NCBI GenBank assembly: GCA_025935275.1
Contig: JAICVP010000039.1
Location: 1-11,954 of the forward strand
Length of the DNA: 11,954 bases
Source: Thermoleophilia bacterium
Lineage (GTDB): Bacteria; Actinomycetota; Thermoleophilia; Gaiellales; Gaiellaceae
Reading direction: 5' to 3'
In this document: positions 6,570-11,954 of the stretch, piece by piece
How the letters are laid out: each line of letters begins with the position of its first letter
Numbering within the stretch: the first letter of the stretch is position 1
Made by a program: the position numbers and the translations under genes
The notes under the pieces: model-generated
What the model saw: only the letters and a program-made list of their open reading frames with translations
The model's database searches: none
What the model was told of the DNA's origin: nothing

Positions 6570-6591
6570 CCCGTATCTGGACCGATACGGG
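6570..6591. promoter_or_regulatory. Perfect inverted repeat between citrate synthase and icd
   Basis: CCCGTATC (6570-6577) and GATACGGG (6584-6591) are perfect 8-bp arms around a 6-bp spacer. They lie near the middle of the 230-bp divergent spacer, about 115 bp from the gltA start and 93 bp from the icd start. It is AT-richer at its core than its surroundings and has no following U-tract, so an operator for a dimeric regulator is more likely than a terminator. A second short dyad, GGGA-AC-TCCC (6589-6598), touches its right arm. The half-site CCGTATC also occurs singly at 1604-1610 before pckA. The rest of the spacer shows no gene. Confidence 0.55.
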
Positions 6592-6665
6592 AACTCCCTG
6601 CGTCCTGACCTCGCATCCGACCAGCCGGCTCGCCGACGAGGCTCCAGTCAGTTACGACCTCCAGA

Positions 6666-6671
6666 TACCAT
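6666..6671 (+). promoter_or_regulatory. Candidate -10 box of the icd-mdh operon
   Basis: TACCAT lies 13 nt before the icd ATG, giving a predicted leader of about 6 nt; no Shine-Dalgarno is seen and no clear -35 lies 16-18 bp upstream. Weak support, listed because the same arrangement recurs before other genes here. Confidence 0.3.
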
Positions 6672-6684
6672 CACCGCCGCGCCC

Positions 6685-7776
6685 ATGGCTCATCGCGTGA
6701 CCCTCATTCCCGGTGACGGCACCGGGCCCGAGCTTGCCGACGCGACGCGCCGGGTCCTCGACGCGACCGGTGTCGAATTCGAGTGGGACGTGCAGCAGGC
6801 CGGGGCCGACGTCATGGACGAGCACGGCGGAAATCCGCTTCCGGACCACGTCCTCGAGTCGGTCCAGCAGAACGGCGTCGCGCTCAAGGGCCCGATCACG
6901 ACACCCGTCGGGACGGGCTTTCGAAGCGTCAACGTCGCCCTCCGCAAGACGCTCGACCTCTACGGGCAGGTGCGCCCGTGCAAGAGCTACGAGGGCGTTC
7001 GCTCCCGCTACTCGACGGTCGACCTCGTCGTGATCCGGGAGAACACGGAAGACCTCTATGCCGGCGTCGAGTTCGAGGAGGGCACCGAGCACGCGGCCTC
7101 GCTCATCGACTGGGTCGAGCACCACGGCCAGGGGCGGATCCGCGAGGACTCCGGGATCTCGCTCAAGCCGATCTCGGTCACCGGCACGCGCCGCATCGTC
7201 GAGTTCGCCTTCGACTACGCGCGCAAGAACGGCCGCCGCAAGGTGACCGCGGTGCACAAGGCGAACATCATGAAGTTCACGGACGGCCTCTTCCTCCGCG
7301 TCGCCCGCGAGGTGGCGGAGGAGCAGGCCGACGTCGAGTTCGAGGACCGGATCGTGGACAACCTGAGCATGCAGCTCGTCCAGCGGCCCGAGGAGTACGA
7401 CGTCCTCGTGTGCCCGAACCTCTACGGCGACATCGTGTCCGACCTCTGCGCGGGCCTCATCGGCGGGCTCGGCCTTGCGCCCGGCGGCAACTTCGGCACG
7501 CACGCGGCGGTGTTCGAGCCGACGCACGGCTCGGCGCCGAAGTACGCCGGCCAGAACAAGGTGAACCCGATGGCGATGCTGCTCTCCGGCGTGATGATGC
7601 TGCGCCACCTGGAGGAGCGCGAGGCCGCCGACCGGGTGGAGAACGCGATTGCCTCGGTCATCGCCGAGGGCAAGAGCGTCACCTACGACATGAAGCCGAC
7701 CCGCGACGACCCGACCGCCGTCGGGACCAGCGAGGTCGCCGACGCGATCATCGACCGGATGGGAGTGCGGGTATGA
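6685..7776 (+). CDS. icd: Isocitrate dehydrogenase (probably NADP-type)
   Basis: Oxidative decarboxylation of isocitrate to 2-oxoglutarate. The 363 residues belong to the isocitrate/isopropylmalate dehydrogenase family: N-terminal LIPGDGTGPE, substrate loop SVNVALRKTLDLYGQVRP, IRENTEDLYAG (the ENTE form marks isocitrate rather than isopropylmalate enzymes), catalytic Lys in VHKANIMKFTDG, metal-binding NLYGDIVSD, and the cofactor loop HGSAPKYAGQNKVNP. Lys286, Tyr287, Val293 and Tyr334 correspond to E. coli NADP determinants Lys344, Tyr345, Val351 and Tyr391; the Arg395 position is Pro338. The enzyme is thus short like NAD forms yet mostly NADP-like at the cofactor site. ATGA overlap with mdh shows an operon. 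The start was chosen as the ATG before the first beta strand. 3-Isopropylmalate dehydrogenase is unlikely. Confidence 0.93.
   Translation: MAHRVTLIPGDGTGPELADATRRVLDATGVEFEWDVQQAGADVMDEHGGNPLPDHVLESVQQNGVALKGPITTPVGTGFRSVNVALRKTLDLYGQVRPCKSYEGVRSRYSTVDLVVIRENTEDLYAGVEFEEGTEHAASLIDWVEHHGQGRIREDSGISLKPISVTGTRRIVEFAFDYARKNGRRKVTAVHKANIMKFTDGLFLRVAREVAEEQADVEFEDRIVDNLSMQLVQRPEEYDVLVCPNLYGDIVSDLCAGLIGGLGLAPGGNFGTHAAVFEPTHGSAPKYAGQNKVNPMAMLLSGVMMLRHLEEREAADRVENAIASVIAEGKSVTYDMKPTRDDPTAVGTSEVADAIIDRMGVRV
7761..7765 (+). promoter_or_regulatory. Shine-Dalgarno of mdh
   Basis: GGGAG lies 7 nt before the mdh ATG at 7773, inside the end of icd. It is one of the few clear Shine-Dalgarno sites in the window. 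It fixes the mdh start at the ATGA overlap rather than at any codon of the long upstream open frame that shadows icd. Confidence 0.6.
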
Positions 7777-8708
7777 CAGGGAGACAGAAAGTCACCGTCG
7801 TGGGCGCAGGCAACGTCGGCGCCACCGCGGCGCAGGAGATCGCACGGCGGGACTACGCGAATGTCGTCCTCGTCGACATCAAGGAGAACCTGCCGCAGGG
7901 CAAGGCCCTCGACCTGAACGAGGCCGCCCCGGTCCTCGGCTACGAGCCCAACATCGTCGGCTCGAACGGGTACGACGAGACGGCGGACTCGGACGTGGTC
8001 GTCATCACCGCCGGCCTCCCGCGCAAGCCGGGCATGAGCCGCGACGACCTGGTGACCACGAACGAATCCATCGTCGGCTCGGTCACGCGCGAGGCCGTCG
8101 AGCGCTCGCCCGAGGCAGTCCTCATCGTCGTCTCGAATCCGCTCGATGCGATGTGCCACGTCGCGAAGGACGTCTCCGGCTTCCCCAAAGAGCGCGTGTT
8201 CGGCATGGCGGGCATCCTCGACACCGCCCGCTTCAGCACCTTCATCGCCTGGGAGACGGGGGCGTCTGCGAAGGACGTGACCGCGATGGTGCTCGGCGGC
8301 CACGGCGACCAGATGGTCCCGGTGGTGTCGGCGACGACCGTCGGCGGAATCCCCCTCACGAAGCTCGTCTCCGCGGATCGGATCGAGGAGATGGTGGAGC
8401 GGACGCGCAAGGGCGGCGGCGAGATCGTGAACCTGCTCGACACGTCCGCCTGGTACGCCCCGGGCGCGGCCGTCGCGCAGATGGCGGACTCGGTCTGCCT
8501 CGACCAGAAGCGCGTTCTTCCCTGCACCGCCTACCTCGAAGGGGAGTACGGAATCGAAGGCCTCTACATGGGCGTGCCGGTGAAGATCGGCGCGGGCGGC
8601 ATCGAGGAGATCGTCGAGCTCGAGCTCTCGGAAGACGAGCGCAACGAGCTCGATAAGTCGGCGGACGCCGTGCGCGAGGTCGTGGGCGTGCTCGCCGGGT
8701 CGAGCTGA
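7773..8708 (+). CDS. mdh: Malate dehydrogenase (LDH-like, NAD)
   Basis: Reversible NAD-dependent oxidation of malate to oxaloacetate, feeding both citrate synthase and PEPCK of this window. The 311 residues form an LDH-like malate dehydrogenase. The Rossmann motif GAGNVG is at 11-16, Asp35 at the end of the second strand favours NAD over NADP, and the mobile loop LPRKPGMSR has Arg84 (malate-specific; LDH has Gln) and Arg90. NPLD is at 122-125, Asp150 and Arg153 lie in GILDTAR, and catalytic His177 is in GGHGD. Nothing essential is missing. The ATG overlaps the icd stop (ATGA) with a clear GGGAG upstream, so it is the second gene of the icd operon. Its own stop overlaps the probable CTG start of the PDZ/Lon protein (CTGA). 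Confidence 0.96.
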   Translation: MTGRQKVTVVGAGNVGATAAQEIARRDYANVVLVDIKENLPQGKALDLNEAAPVLGYEPNIVGSNGYDETADSDVVVITAGLPRKPGMSRDDLVTTNESIVGSVTREAVERSPEAVLIVVSNPLDAMCHVAKDVSGFPKERVFGMAGILDTARFSTFIAWETGASAKDVTAMVLGGHGDQMVPVVSATTVGGIPLTKLVSADRIEEMVERTRKGGGEIVNLLDTSAWYAPGAAVAQMADSVCLDQKRVLPCTAYLEGEYGIEGLYMGVPVKIGAGGIEEIVELELSEDERNELDKSADAVREVVGVLAGSS

Positions 8709-9685
8709 AACGCCGCGTCCTACCCATCGCCGCGATCGTCGGGGTGCTCGCGATCGCGGTCGCGGTCTTCGCCTTCTACCCGTCCGACCACTACATCTTC
8801 CTGCCCGACCCTGCGCGCCCGGTCGAGTCGCTCGTCCACGTCGAAGGGGAGCACGAGAGCGATGACCAGGGCGGGATCTACATGGTCGACGTCATCGTCC
8901 GCAAGGCGAGCCTGCTCGAACGCTACTTCCCCGGGATCCACGAGGGCGCGACGGTCGTCCCGGGCGACGTCTACAACCCGCAGAACCTGCCCGAGCGGAT
9001 CCAGCGCCAGCAGGGGCTCGCCGAGATGAGCTCGTCGCAGCGAATCGCGGCGGCGGTCGCGCTCCGCGAGCTGGGCTACAAGATCAGCCCCGACGGCGTG
9101 ATCGTCAGCGCCGTCGACGTCGGCGCTCCAGCCGACGGCGTCCTCAAGCCCGGAGATGTGATCGTGGGCGCCAACGGCGAAGACGTGAGCGACGCGGAAG
9201 ACCTGAGCAAGGTCATGTCGGACGTCGAGCCCGGCGAGCAGGTCACCCTTCGAATCGACCGCGCGGGAACCGAGCAGACCGTCGAAGTGGGCACGAAGGC
9301 CTCGGACGACGATCCGCCACGGGCGCTCATGGGCATCCTCATCGAGCCGAAGCTCGATCTCCCGGTGAAGATCACCATCGACACTGGCCAGATCGGCGGA
9401 CCATCCGCCGGCCTGGCGTTCGCGCTCGACATCGTCGACGAGCTCGGGCCGACCGACATCGACCACGGCGAGCGCGTCGTCGCCACCGGCGAACTCGACC
9501 TCGACGGGAACGTGCACGAGATCGGCGGCATCAAGCAGAAGACCTTCGGCGCGCGAGACGCGGACGCCGACATCTTCCTCGTCCCGGACGCAAACGCGGC
9601 CGCCGCGCGCAAGTACGCCGACGGGCTTCGCATCGTGGCGGTCTCCGACATCGACGAAGCGTTGCACGTCTTGGCAACAGCATAG
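8705..9685 (+). CDS. Membrane-anchored PDZ / Lon-type (S16) serine protease, YlbL-like
   Basis: Predicted secreted or membrane-anchored protease. Numbered from the CTG at 8705 it has 326 residues: a basic n-region (KRR) and hydrophobic segment to about residue 25, a PDZ domain about 128-198 (GVIVSAVDVGAPADGVLKPG), then a Lon-type catalytic domain with nucleophile Ser234 in GGPSAGL and general base Lys277 in GGIKQKT. The layout matches the YlbL family of Firmicutes and Actinobacteria. The CTG is preferred over the GTG at 8744 because only it supplies the positive n-region of the signal anchor and because CTGA overlaps the mdh stop. If wrong, the protein starts 13 residues later. Being third in an icd-mdh operon is unexpected for a quality-control protease; its substrate is unknown. 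Confidence 0.88.
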   Translation: MKRRVLPIAAIVGVLAIAVAVFAFYPSDHYIFLPDPARPVESLVHVEGEHESDDQGGIYMVDVIVRKASLLERYFPGIHEGATVVPGDVYNPQNLPERIQRQQGLAEMSSSQRIAAAVALRELGYKISPDGVIVSAVDVGAPADGVLKPGDVIVGANGEDVSDAEDLSKVMSDVEPGEQVTLRIDRAGTEQTVEVGTKASDDDPPRALMGILIEPKLDLPVKITIDTGQIGGPSAGLAFALDIVDELGPTDIDHGERVVATGELDLDGNVHEIGGIKQKTFGARDADADIFLVPDANAAAARKYADGLRIVAVSDIDEALHVLATA

Positions 9686-9704
9686 TTGCCGTGCGTGGCA
9701 ACTA
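9661..9704. promoter_or_regulatory. Tandem dyads with 12-bp half-site periodicity
   Basis: Half-sites GTTGC (9661), GGCAAC (9673), GTTGCC (9685) and GGCAAC (9697) alternate in orientation at exactly 12-bp steps, making two 18-bp dyads of form GTTGC-N7-GGCAAC 24 bp apart. The last pair extends to perfect 8-bp arms (9683-9690 and 9697-9704, loop GTGCGT). The block spans the end of the protease gene and its stop codon and lies about 50 bp upstream of the -35 of the small Cys4 gene. It could be a double operator. As RNA, adjacent half-sites could form alternative, mutually exclusive hairpins at the protease 3' end. No U-tract follows, so an intrinsic terminator is weak. Confidence 0.55.
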
Positions 9705-9751
9705 CCGGAACGTTCTTGGCGGAAATTGCGACAGTTTGGTGAACGAGGCCC

Positions 9752-9780
9752 TTCAAACCGGCCATGAGCGCGCCTATAGT
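9752..9780 (+). promoter_or_regulatory. Promoter of the small Cys4 gene
   Basis: TTCAAA (9752-9757) and TATAGT (9775-9780) are separated by exactly 17 bp and match 4 of 6 and 5 of 6 positions of the vegetative sigma consensus. It is the best promoter in the window. Transcription would start near 9787, about 11 nt before the ATG at 9798. It lies within a locally AT-richer 112-bp spacer. Confidence 0.6.
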
Positions 9781-9797
9781 CGGCCCTTCGGGACTCG

Positions 9798-9977
9798 ATG
9801 ACCAAGCGGCTGGCGAACACCTGCGACGACTGTTTCTTCCGGCGAGCCGAGCTGTGCGCGATCCCCGGAAACGCTCCTTGCCCGACCTTCCGAGCGGCCA
9901 AGTCGGCCCTCGAGCCGCCGCGCCAGCCCAAGCTGATCGCGCGGCCTCACCTCGCCGCCGCGCACGCCGCCGCTTAG
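9798..9977 (+). CDS. 59-aa Cys4 small protein (putative metal-binding)
   Basis: Unrecognised short gene. The 59 residues begin MTKRLANTCDDCFFRRAELC and contain Cys9, Cys12, Cys20 and Cys28 (C-x2-C-x7-C-x7-C, the last in PCPTFR), a spacing able to hold a zinc ion or small Fe-S cluster. The C-terminal half is Ala/Pro-rich and probably disordered. There is no membrane segment. Support that it is real: a well-formed promoter 17 nt upstream, cysteines concentrated as in folded mini-proteins, and a TAG stop overlapping the opposing cupin gene's TAA stop in TTAG (9974-9977), as at the other two convergent junctions. The Shine-Dalgarno is weak. Function is unknown, and metal binding is inferred from Cys spacing only. 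Confidence 0.66.
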   Translation: MTKRLANTCDDCFFRRAELCAIPGNAPCPTFRAAKSALEPPRQPKLIARPHLAAAHAAA

Positions 9978-10627
9978 GGCGTCGGGAAGCGCGGGTCCGC
10001 GCGGATCGAGTCGAAGTCCGAGTCTCCCTGCGCCCAGTCCCGTGTGCGCGGATCGCCTTCGACCGCCTCGGCCAGATGCTCGAGCGCGTCGTCGGTTCGG
10101 CCGGCGAGCGCCTCGAAACACGCGAGGTTATAGAGCACGTTCGGATTTCCGGGATAGGTCGCCAGGGTGCGCTTGAAGATCTCGATTCCGCCCTCGGGGT
10201 TCCCCGCCTCGAGGAGCGGCCAGGCCTCGAGCCAGGCTTCCCACGGGGACGCTTTGAAGGCCTTGCCCGGAACGCCGCCCGCCACGAGCACGGTCGTCCC
10301 TTCCTCGAGCCCGAAGGCGCCGCGCCGCACCTGCGGGTCCGAGATGAACACGAACGTGCCCGCCGGCGCGTCGACCTCCTGGCCGTCGAGCATGAAGATG
10401 GCGTGGCCCTTCGCGACGAAGTAGAGCTCCTCGTGGCGGCCCGCCCCACTGCTCAGCTCGTCGTGCTCCTCGATCACGCGGCCCCCGTCGGTCAGCGCCG
10501 TGTAGGCGTTGACGCCGAAGCTCTCGATCCCGAAGCGGGTTCGGAGGGGCAGGATCCCGAACTCGCCCGAGACGATCGGAGTGATCTCGTCGAGGTGCGC
10601 CGTCTGGGCGCGGCGGTCAGGCGGCAA
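9974..10627 (-). CDS. Cupin plus TPR-like protein
   Basis: Predicted cytosolic two-part protein of 217 residues. Residues about 38-118 form a cupin barrel (HEELYFVAKGHAIFMLDG, then APAGTFVFI and a late beta strand). The first metal motif is degenerate, with one clear His65-Glu-Glu, so metal binding is doubtful. Residues about 138-192 form a helical TPR-like hairpin (GIEIFKRTLATYPGNPNVLY, LAGRTDDALEHLAEAV). The frame is open to 10735, but the extra sequence is Arg/Ser-rich shadow of the aminotransferase gene. No ATG or GTG lies near the cupin, so TTG at 10627 is chosen, overlapping the aminotransferase stop by 11 bp. It is probably co-transcribed with the aminotransferase. A sensory or chaperone role is possible; none is assigned. 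Confidence 0.82.
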   Translation of the reverse strand: MPPDRRAQTAHLDEITPIVSGEFGILPLRTRFGIESFGVNAYTALTDGGRVIEEHDELSSGAGRHEELYFVAKGHAIFMLDGQEVDAPAGTFVFISDPQVRRGAFGLEEGTTVLVAGGVPGKAFKASPWEAWLEAWPLLEAGNPEGGIEIFKRTLATYPGNPNVLYNLACFEALAGRTDDALEHLAEAVEGDPRTRDWAQGDSDFDSIRADPRFPTP

Positions 10628-11705
10628 CGGCGGCCGCTTCGCGCACGAGTCTCCCGAGGCGTGTGATGCCCTCGTCGATCTCGTGCGGCGTGGCGAAGGA
10701 GAAGGCGAGACGCGCCGATTCTTCGCCGCCGCCATGGAAGAAGAAGTCCGCGCCCTTGATGAAGACGACGTCCTCTTCGCCCGCGCGCGCCAGCAGGGTC
10801 TCGGCGGCGACTCCGCTCGGCAGGTCGAGCCAGAGGAAGTAGCCGCCCTCGGGCTGGTTCCAGCCGGTCCCCTCCGGCATCTCGCGCTCGAGCGCCGAGA
10901 GCATCGCGTCGCGGCGGAGGCGAAGGCCTTCGCGCACGGTTTCGAGGTTGGGCTCGAAGCGACCGCTCGTCAGGAACTCGAGCAGCGCCGCCTCCACGAA
11001 GATCGCCGGCGAGACGTAGTTCGAGAGGACGAGCTCCTCGATCGCGGGAACGAGCTGCTCGGGGAGGATCACGTAGCCGGTGCGGATGCCCGGAGCGACG
11101 GTCTTCGAGAAGGACGAGAGAAAGATCGTCGAGCCCTCCGAGAGCTCGAAGAGGCGCGGGATCGACTCCCCTTCGAAGCGGAGCATCCCGTAGGGGTCGT
11201 CCTCGAAGACGATCGCGTTGCGGTCGGCGGCCAGGTCGAGCAGGCGTCGGCGGTTCTCGAGCGAGAGCGTGCGCCCGCTCGGGTTCTGAAAGGTCGGAAT
11301 GGTGTAGACGACGTCGCCTTCGCGCAGGGAACCGGCGATCGCGTCCACGTCGAGCCCGTCGTCGGCGAGCTCGACCTGCTCGACCTCGGCGCCGAGCTTG
11401 CGCAGGATGGAGAGCGAGCGGTCGTAGCAGGGCGCCTCGACGAAGAAGCGCGAGCCCGACTGGACGAAGTGGCGCGCGGTGAACGCAAAGCCCTGGAGGG
11501 AGCCGTTCGTGACGATCACGCGGCCCGGGTCGACGCCGTGCTGCTCGGCGACCCACTGCTTGAGCGGCGGGTAGCCGCCGGGCGGTCCGTACTGGAGGGC
11601 GGTTGCTCCGTCGCGCTCGAGCGCTTCACGGGCACAGTCGCCGAAGGCCCCGATCGGGAGGAGGTCCGGGCCCGGCATTCCGCGCGCGAAGGAGATCAGC
11701 GCCAT
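10617..11705 (-). CDS. PLP-dependent aminotransferase, class I/II (2-aminoadipate/LysN-like)
   Basis: Fold-type I aminotransferase of 362 residues. Visible PLP-site residues: Tyr39 with GPPGGYPPLK, Asn141 in TFQNPSG, Asp169/Asp170 and Tyr172 in EDDPYG, Schiff-base Lys201 in SSFSKTVAPGIRTGY, Arg208 binding phosphate, and the carboxylate-binding Arg in ARLAFSF near the C-terminus. The short N-terminus and the style resemble the MocR-lineage enzymes (LysN, 2-aminoadipate or aromatic/branched-chain aminotransferases) without their HTH domain. Substrate cannot be read from sequence. The ATG at 11705 starts the first strand and has a TAGACT box 6 nt before it. It lies 31 bp after sucD on the same strand and overlaps the cupin/TPR start. 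2-Oxoglutarate as amino acceptor would fit the context. Confidence 0.93.
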   Translation of the reverse strand: MALISFARGMPGPDLLPIGAFGDCAREALERDGATALQYGPPGGYPPLKQWVAEQHGVDPGRVIVTNGSLQGFAFTARHFVQSGSRFFVEAPCYDRSLSILRKLGAEVEQVELADDGLDVDAIAGSLREGDVVYTIPTFQNPSGRTLSLENRRRLLDLAADRNAIVFEDDPYGMLRFEGESIPRLFELSEGSTIFLSSFSKTVAPGIRTGYVILPEQLVPAIEELVLSNYVSPAIFVEAALLEFLTSGRFEPNLETVREGLRLRRDAMLSALEREMPEGTGWNQPEGGYFLWLDLPSGVAAETLLARAGEEDVVFIKGADFFFHGGGEESARLAFSFATPHEIDEGITRLGRLVREAAAVAA

Positions 11706-11711
11706 GCGGCG

Positions 11712-11717
11712 AGTCTA
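11712..11717 (-). promoter_or_regulatory. Candidate -10 box of the aminotransferase (leaderless)
   Basis: TAGACT on the minus strand ends exactly 6 nt before the ATG at 11705, the textbook spacing for transcription starting at the A of the start codon; no Shine-Dalgarno is present. It would make an internal promoter in the 31-bp gap after sucD. Inference only. Confidence 0.42.
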
Positions 11718-11736
11718 GCGAGGTCGCCGGGCGCGG

Positions 11737-11954
11737 TCAGGCGCGAACGCCGACGAGCTCGGCGACCAGTCGGGCGACCTCGGTCGGGTTCGTCCCGACG
11801 CGGACGCCGCACACCTCGAGGGCCTCTTTCTTCGCCTGGGCGGTGCCGGCAGTGCCGGAGATGATCGCCCCCGCGTGGCCCATCGTCTTCCCCGGCGGGG
11901 CCGTGAAGCCGGCGATGTAGGCGACGACGGGCTTCGTCATCTCGGCCTGAATGA
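11737..11954 (-). CDS. sucD: Succinyl-CoA ligase alpha subunit, C-terminal part
   Basis: Only the last 71 complete codons are present; the gene runs off the right edge and the Met encoded at 11938-11940 is internal, not a start. The sequence KPVVAYIAGFTAPPGKTMGH and AGAIISGTAGTAQAKKEALE matches the C-terminal flavodoxin-like domain of SucD (E. coli has a near-identical GHAGAII motif). The phospho-His that SucD carries lies upstream, outside the window. The enzyme couples succinyl-CoA hydrolysis to NTP synthesis in the TCA cycle; sucC would be expected further to the right. The C-terminus is full length with a TGA stop. It is followed by the aminotransferase after 31 bp. Identification of the fragment is secure. 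Confidence 0.94.
   Translation of the reverse strand, partial: IQAEMTKPVVAYIAGFTAPPGKTMGHAGAIISGTAGTAQAKKEALEVCGVRVGTNPTEVARLVAELVGVRA

Noticed and set aside
6783..7772. N-terminal 330-residue extension of malate dehydrogenase in the long open frame
   Set aside because: It is the +2 frame of icd, Arg/Gly-rich; the Shine-Dalgarno and ATG at 7773 fix the true start.
9683..9704. Intrinsic terminator after the protease gene
   Set aside because: The 8-bp hairpin is perfect but no T-run follows, so it is reported with the tandem dyads instead.
8720..9931. 403-aa minus-strand open frame antisense to the PDZ/Lon protease
   Set aside because: Asp/Val/Arg-rich shadow without recognisable motifs; the plus strand has intact PDZ and Ser-Lys catalytic motifs.
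10509..11864. 451-aa plus-strand open frame antisense to the aminotransferase
   Set aside because: Composition is the mirror of the aminotransferase codons and no family features are present.

Overview
The window is about 12 kb of uniformly GC-rich chromosome. Protein styles suggest an actinobacterium, perhaps a Thermoleophilia/Gaiellales-like lineage; that placement is inference from family resemblance, with no rRNA or marker gene to test it. No tRNA, rRNA, CRISPR array, insertion sequence or phage gene was seen. Genes are packed tightly: the largest gap is about 230 bp (6455-6684) and no stretch above 300 bases lacks a gene.

Layout. On the minus strand at the left end is ATP-type phosphoenolpyruvate carboxykinase (pckA). 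A 53-bp divergent spacer holding a perfect dyad separates it from a plus-strand pair, an SRPBCC-fold protein and an 83-aa Cys-rich protein. A DUF2071/YqjF-like gene converges on that pair. Divergent from it are two overlapping tyrosine recombinases (XerC-like, then XerD-like) and a 56-aa membrane-anchored zinc-ribbon protein. A minus-strand pair follows, citrate synthase then a HEAT-repeat protein. It is divergent, across the 230-bp spacer, from isocitrate dehydrogenase - malate dehydrogenase - PDZ/Lon-type membrane protease. A 59-aa Cys4 protein with its own promoter comes next. The right end is a minus-strand series: C-terminus of succinyl-CoA ligase alpha (sucD), a fold-type I aminotransferase, and a cupin+TPR protein.

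How it works together. Citrate synthase, isocitrate dehydrogenase, malate dehydrogenase and succinyl-CoA ligase are TCA-cycle enzymes, and PEPCK drains oxaloacetate into gluconeogenesis, so the window is a central-carbon neighbourhood with an Xer recombinase pair set among the metabolic genes. The divergent spacers between pckA and the SRPBCC gene and between gltA and icd each carry a perfect inverted repeat, which are candidate control points.

The most unusual features are architectural. All three convergent junctions overlap by exactly 4 bp at their stop codons (YTAG), and at each the plus-strand partner is a tiny Cys-cluster protein. Four same-strand junctions use 4-bp NTGA start/stop overlaps, three of them with TTG or CTG starts. 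Several genes without a Shine-Dalgarno have a TANNNT box 6-9 nt before the ATG, suggesting leaderless or near-leaderless mRNAs. Four half-sites (GTTGC/GGCAAC) alternate at exact 12-nt spacing at the end of the protease gene. I found no clear new multi-gene defence or biosynthetic system; the candidates for novelty are the small Cys proteins and the control elements.
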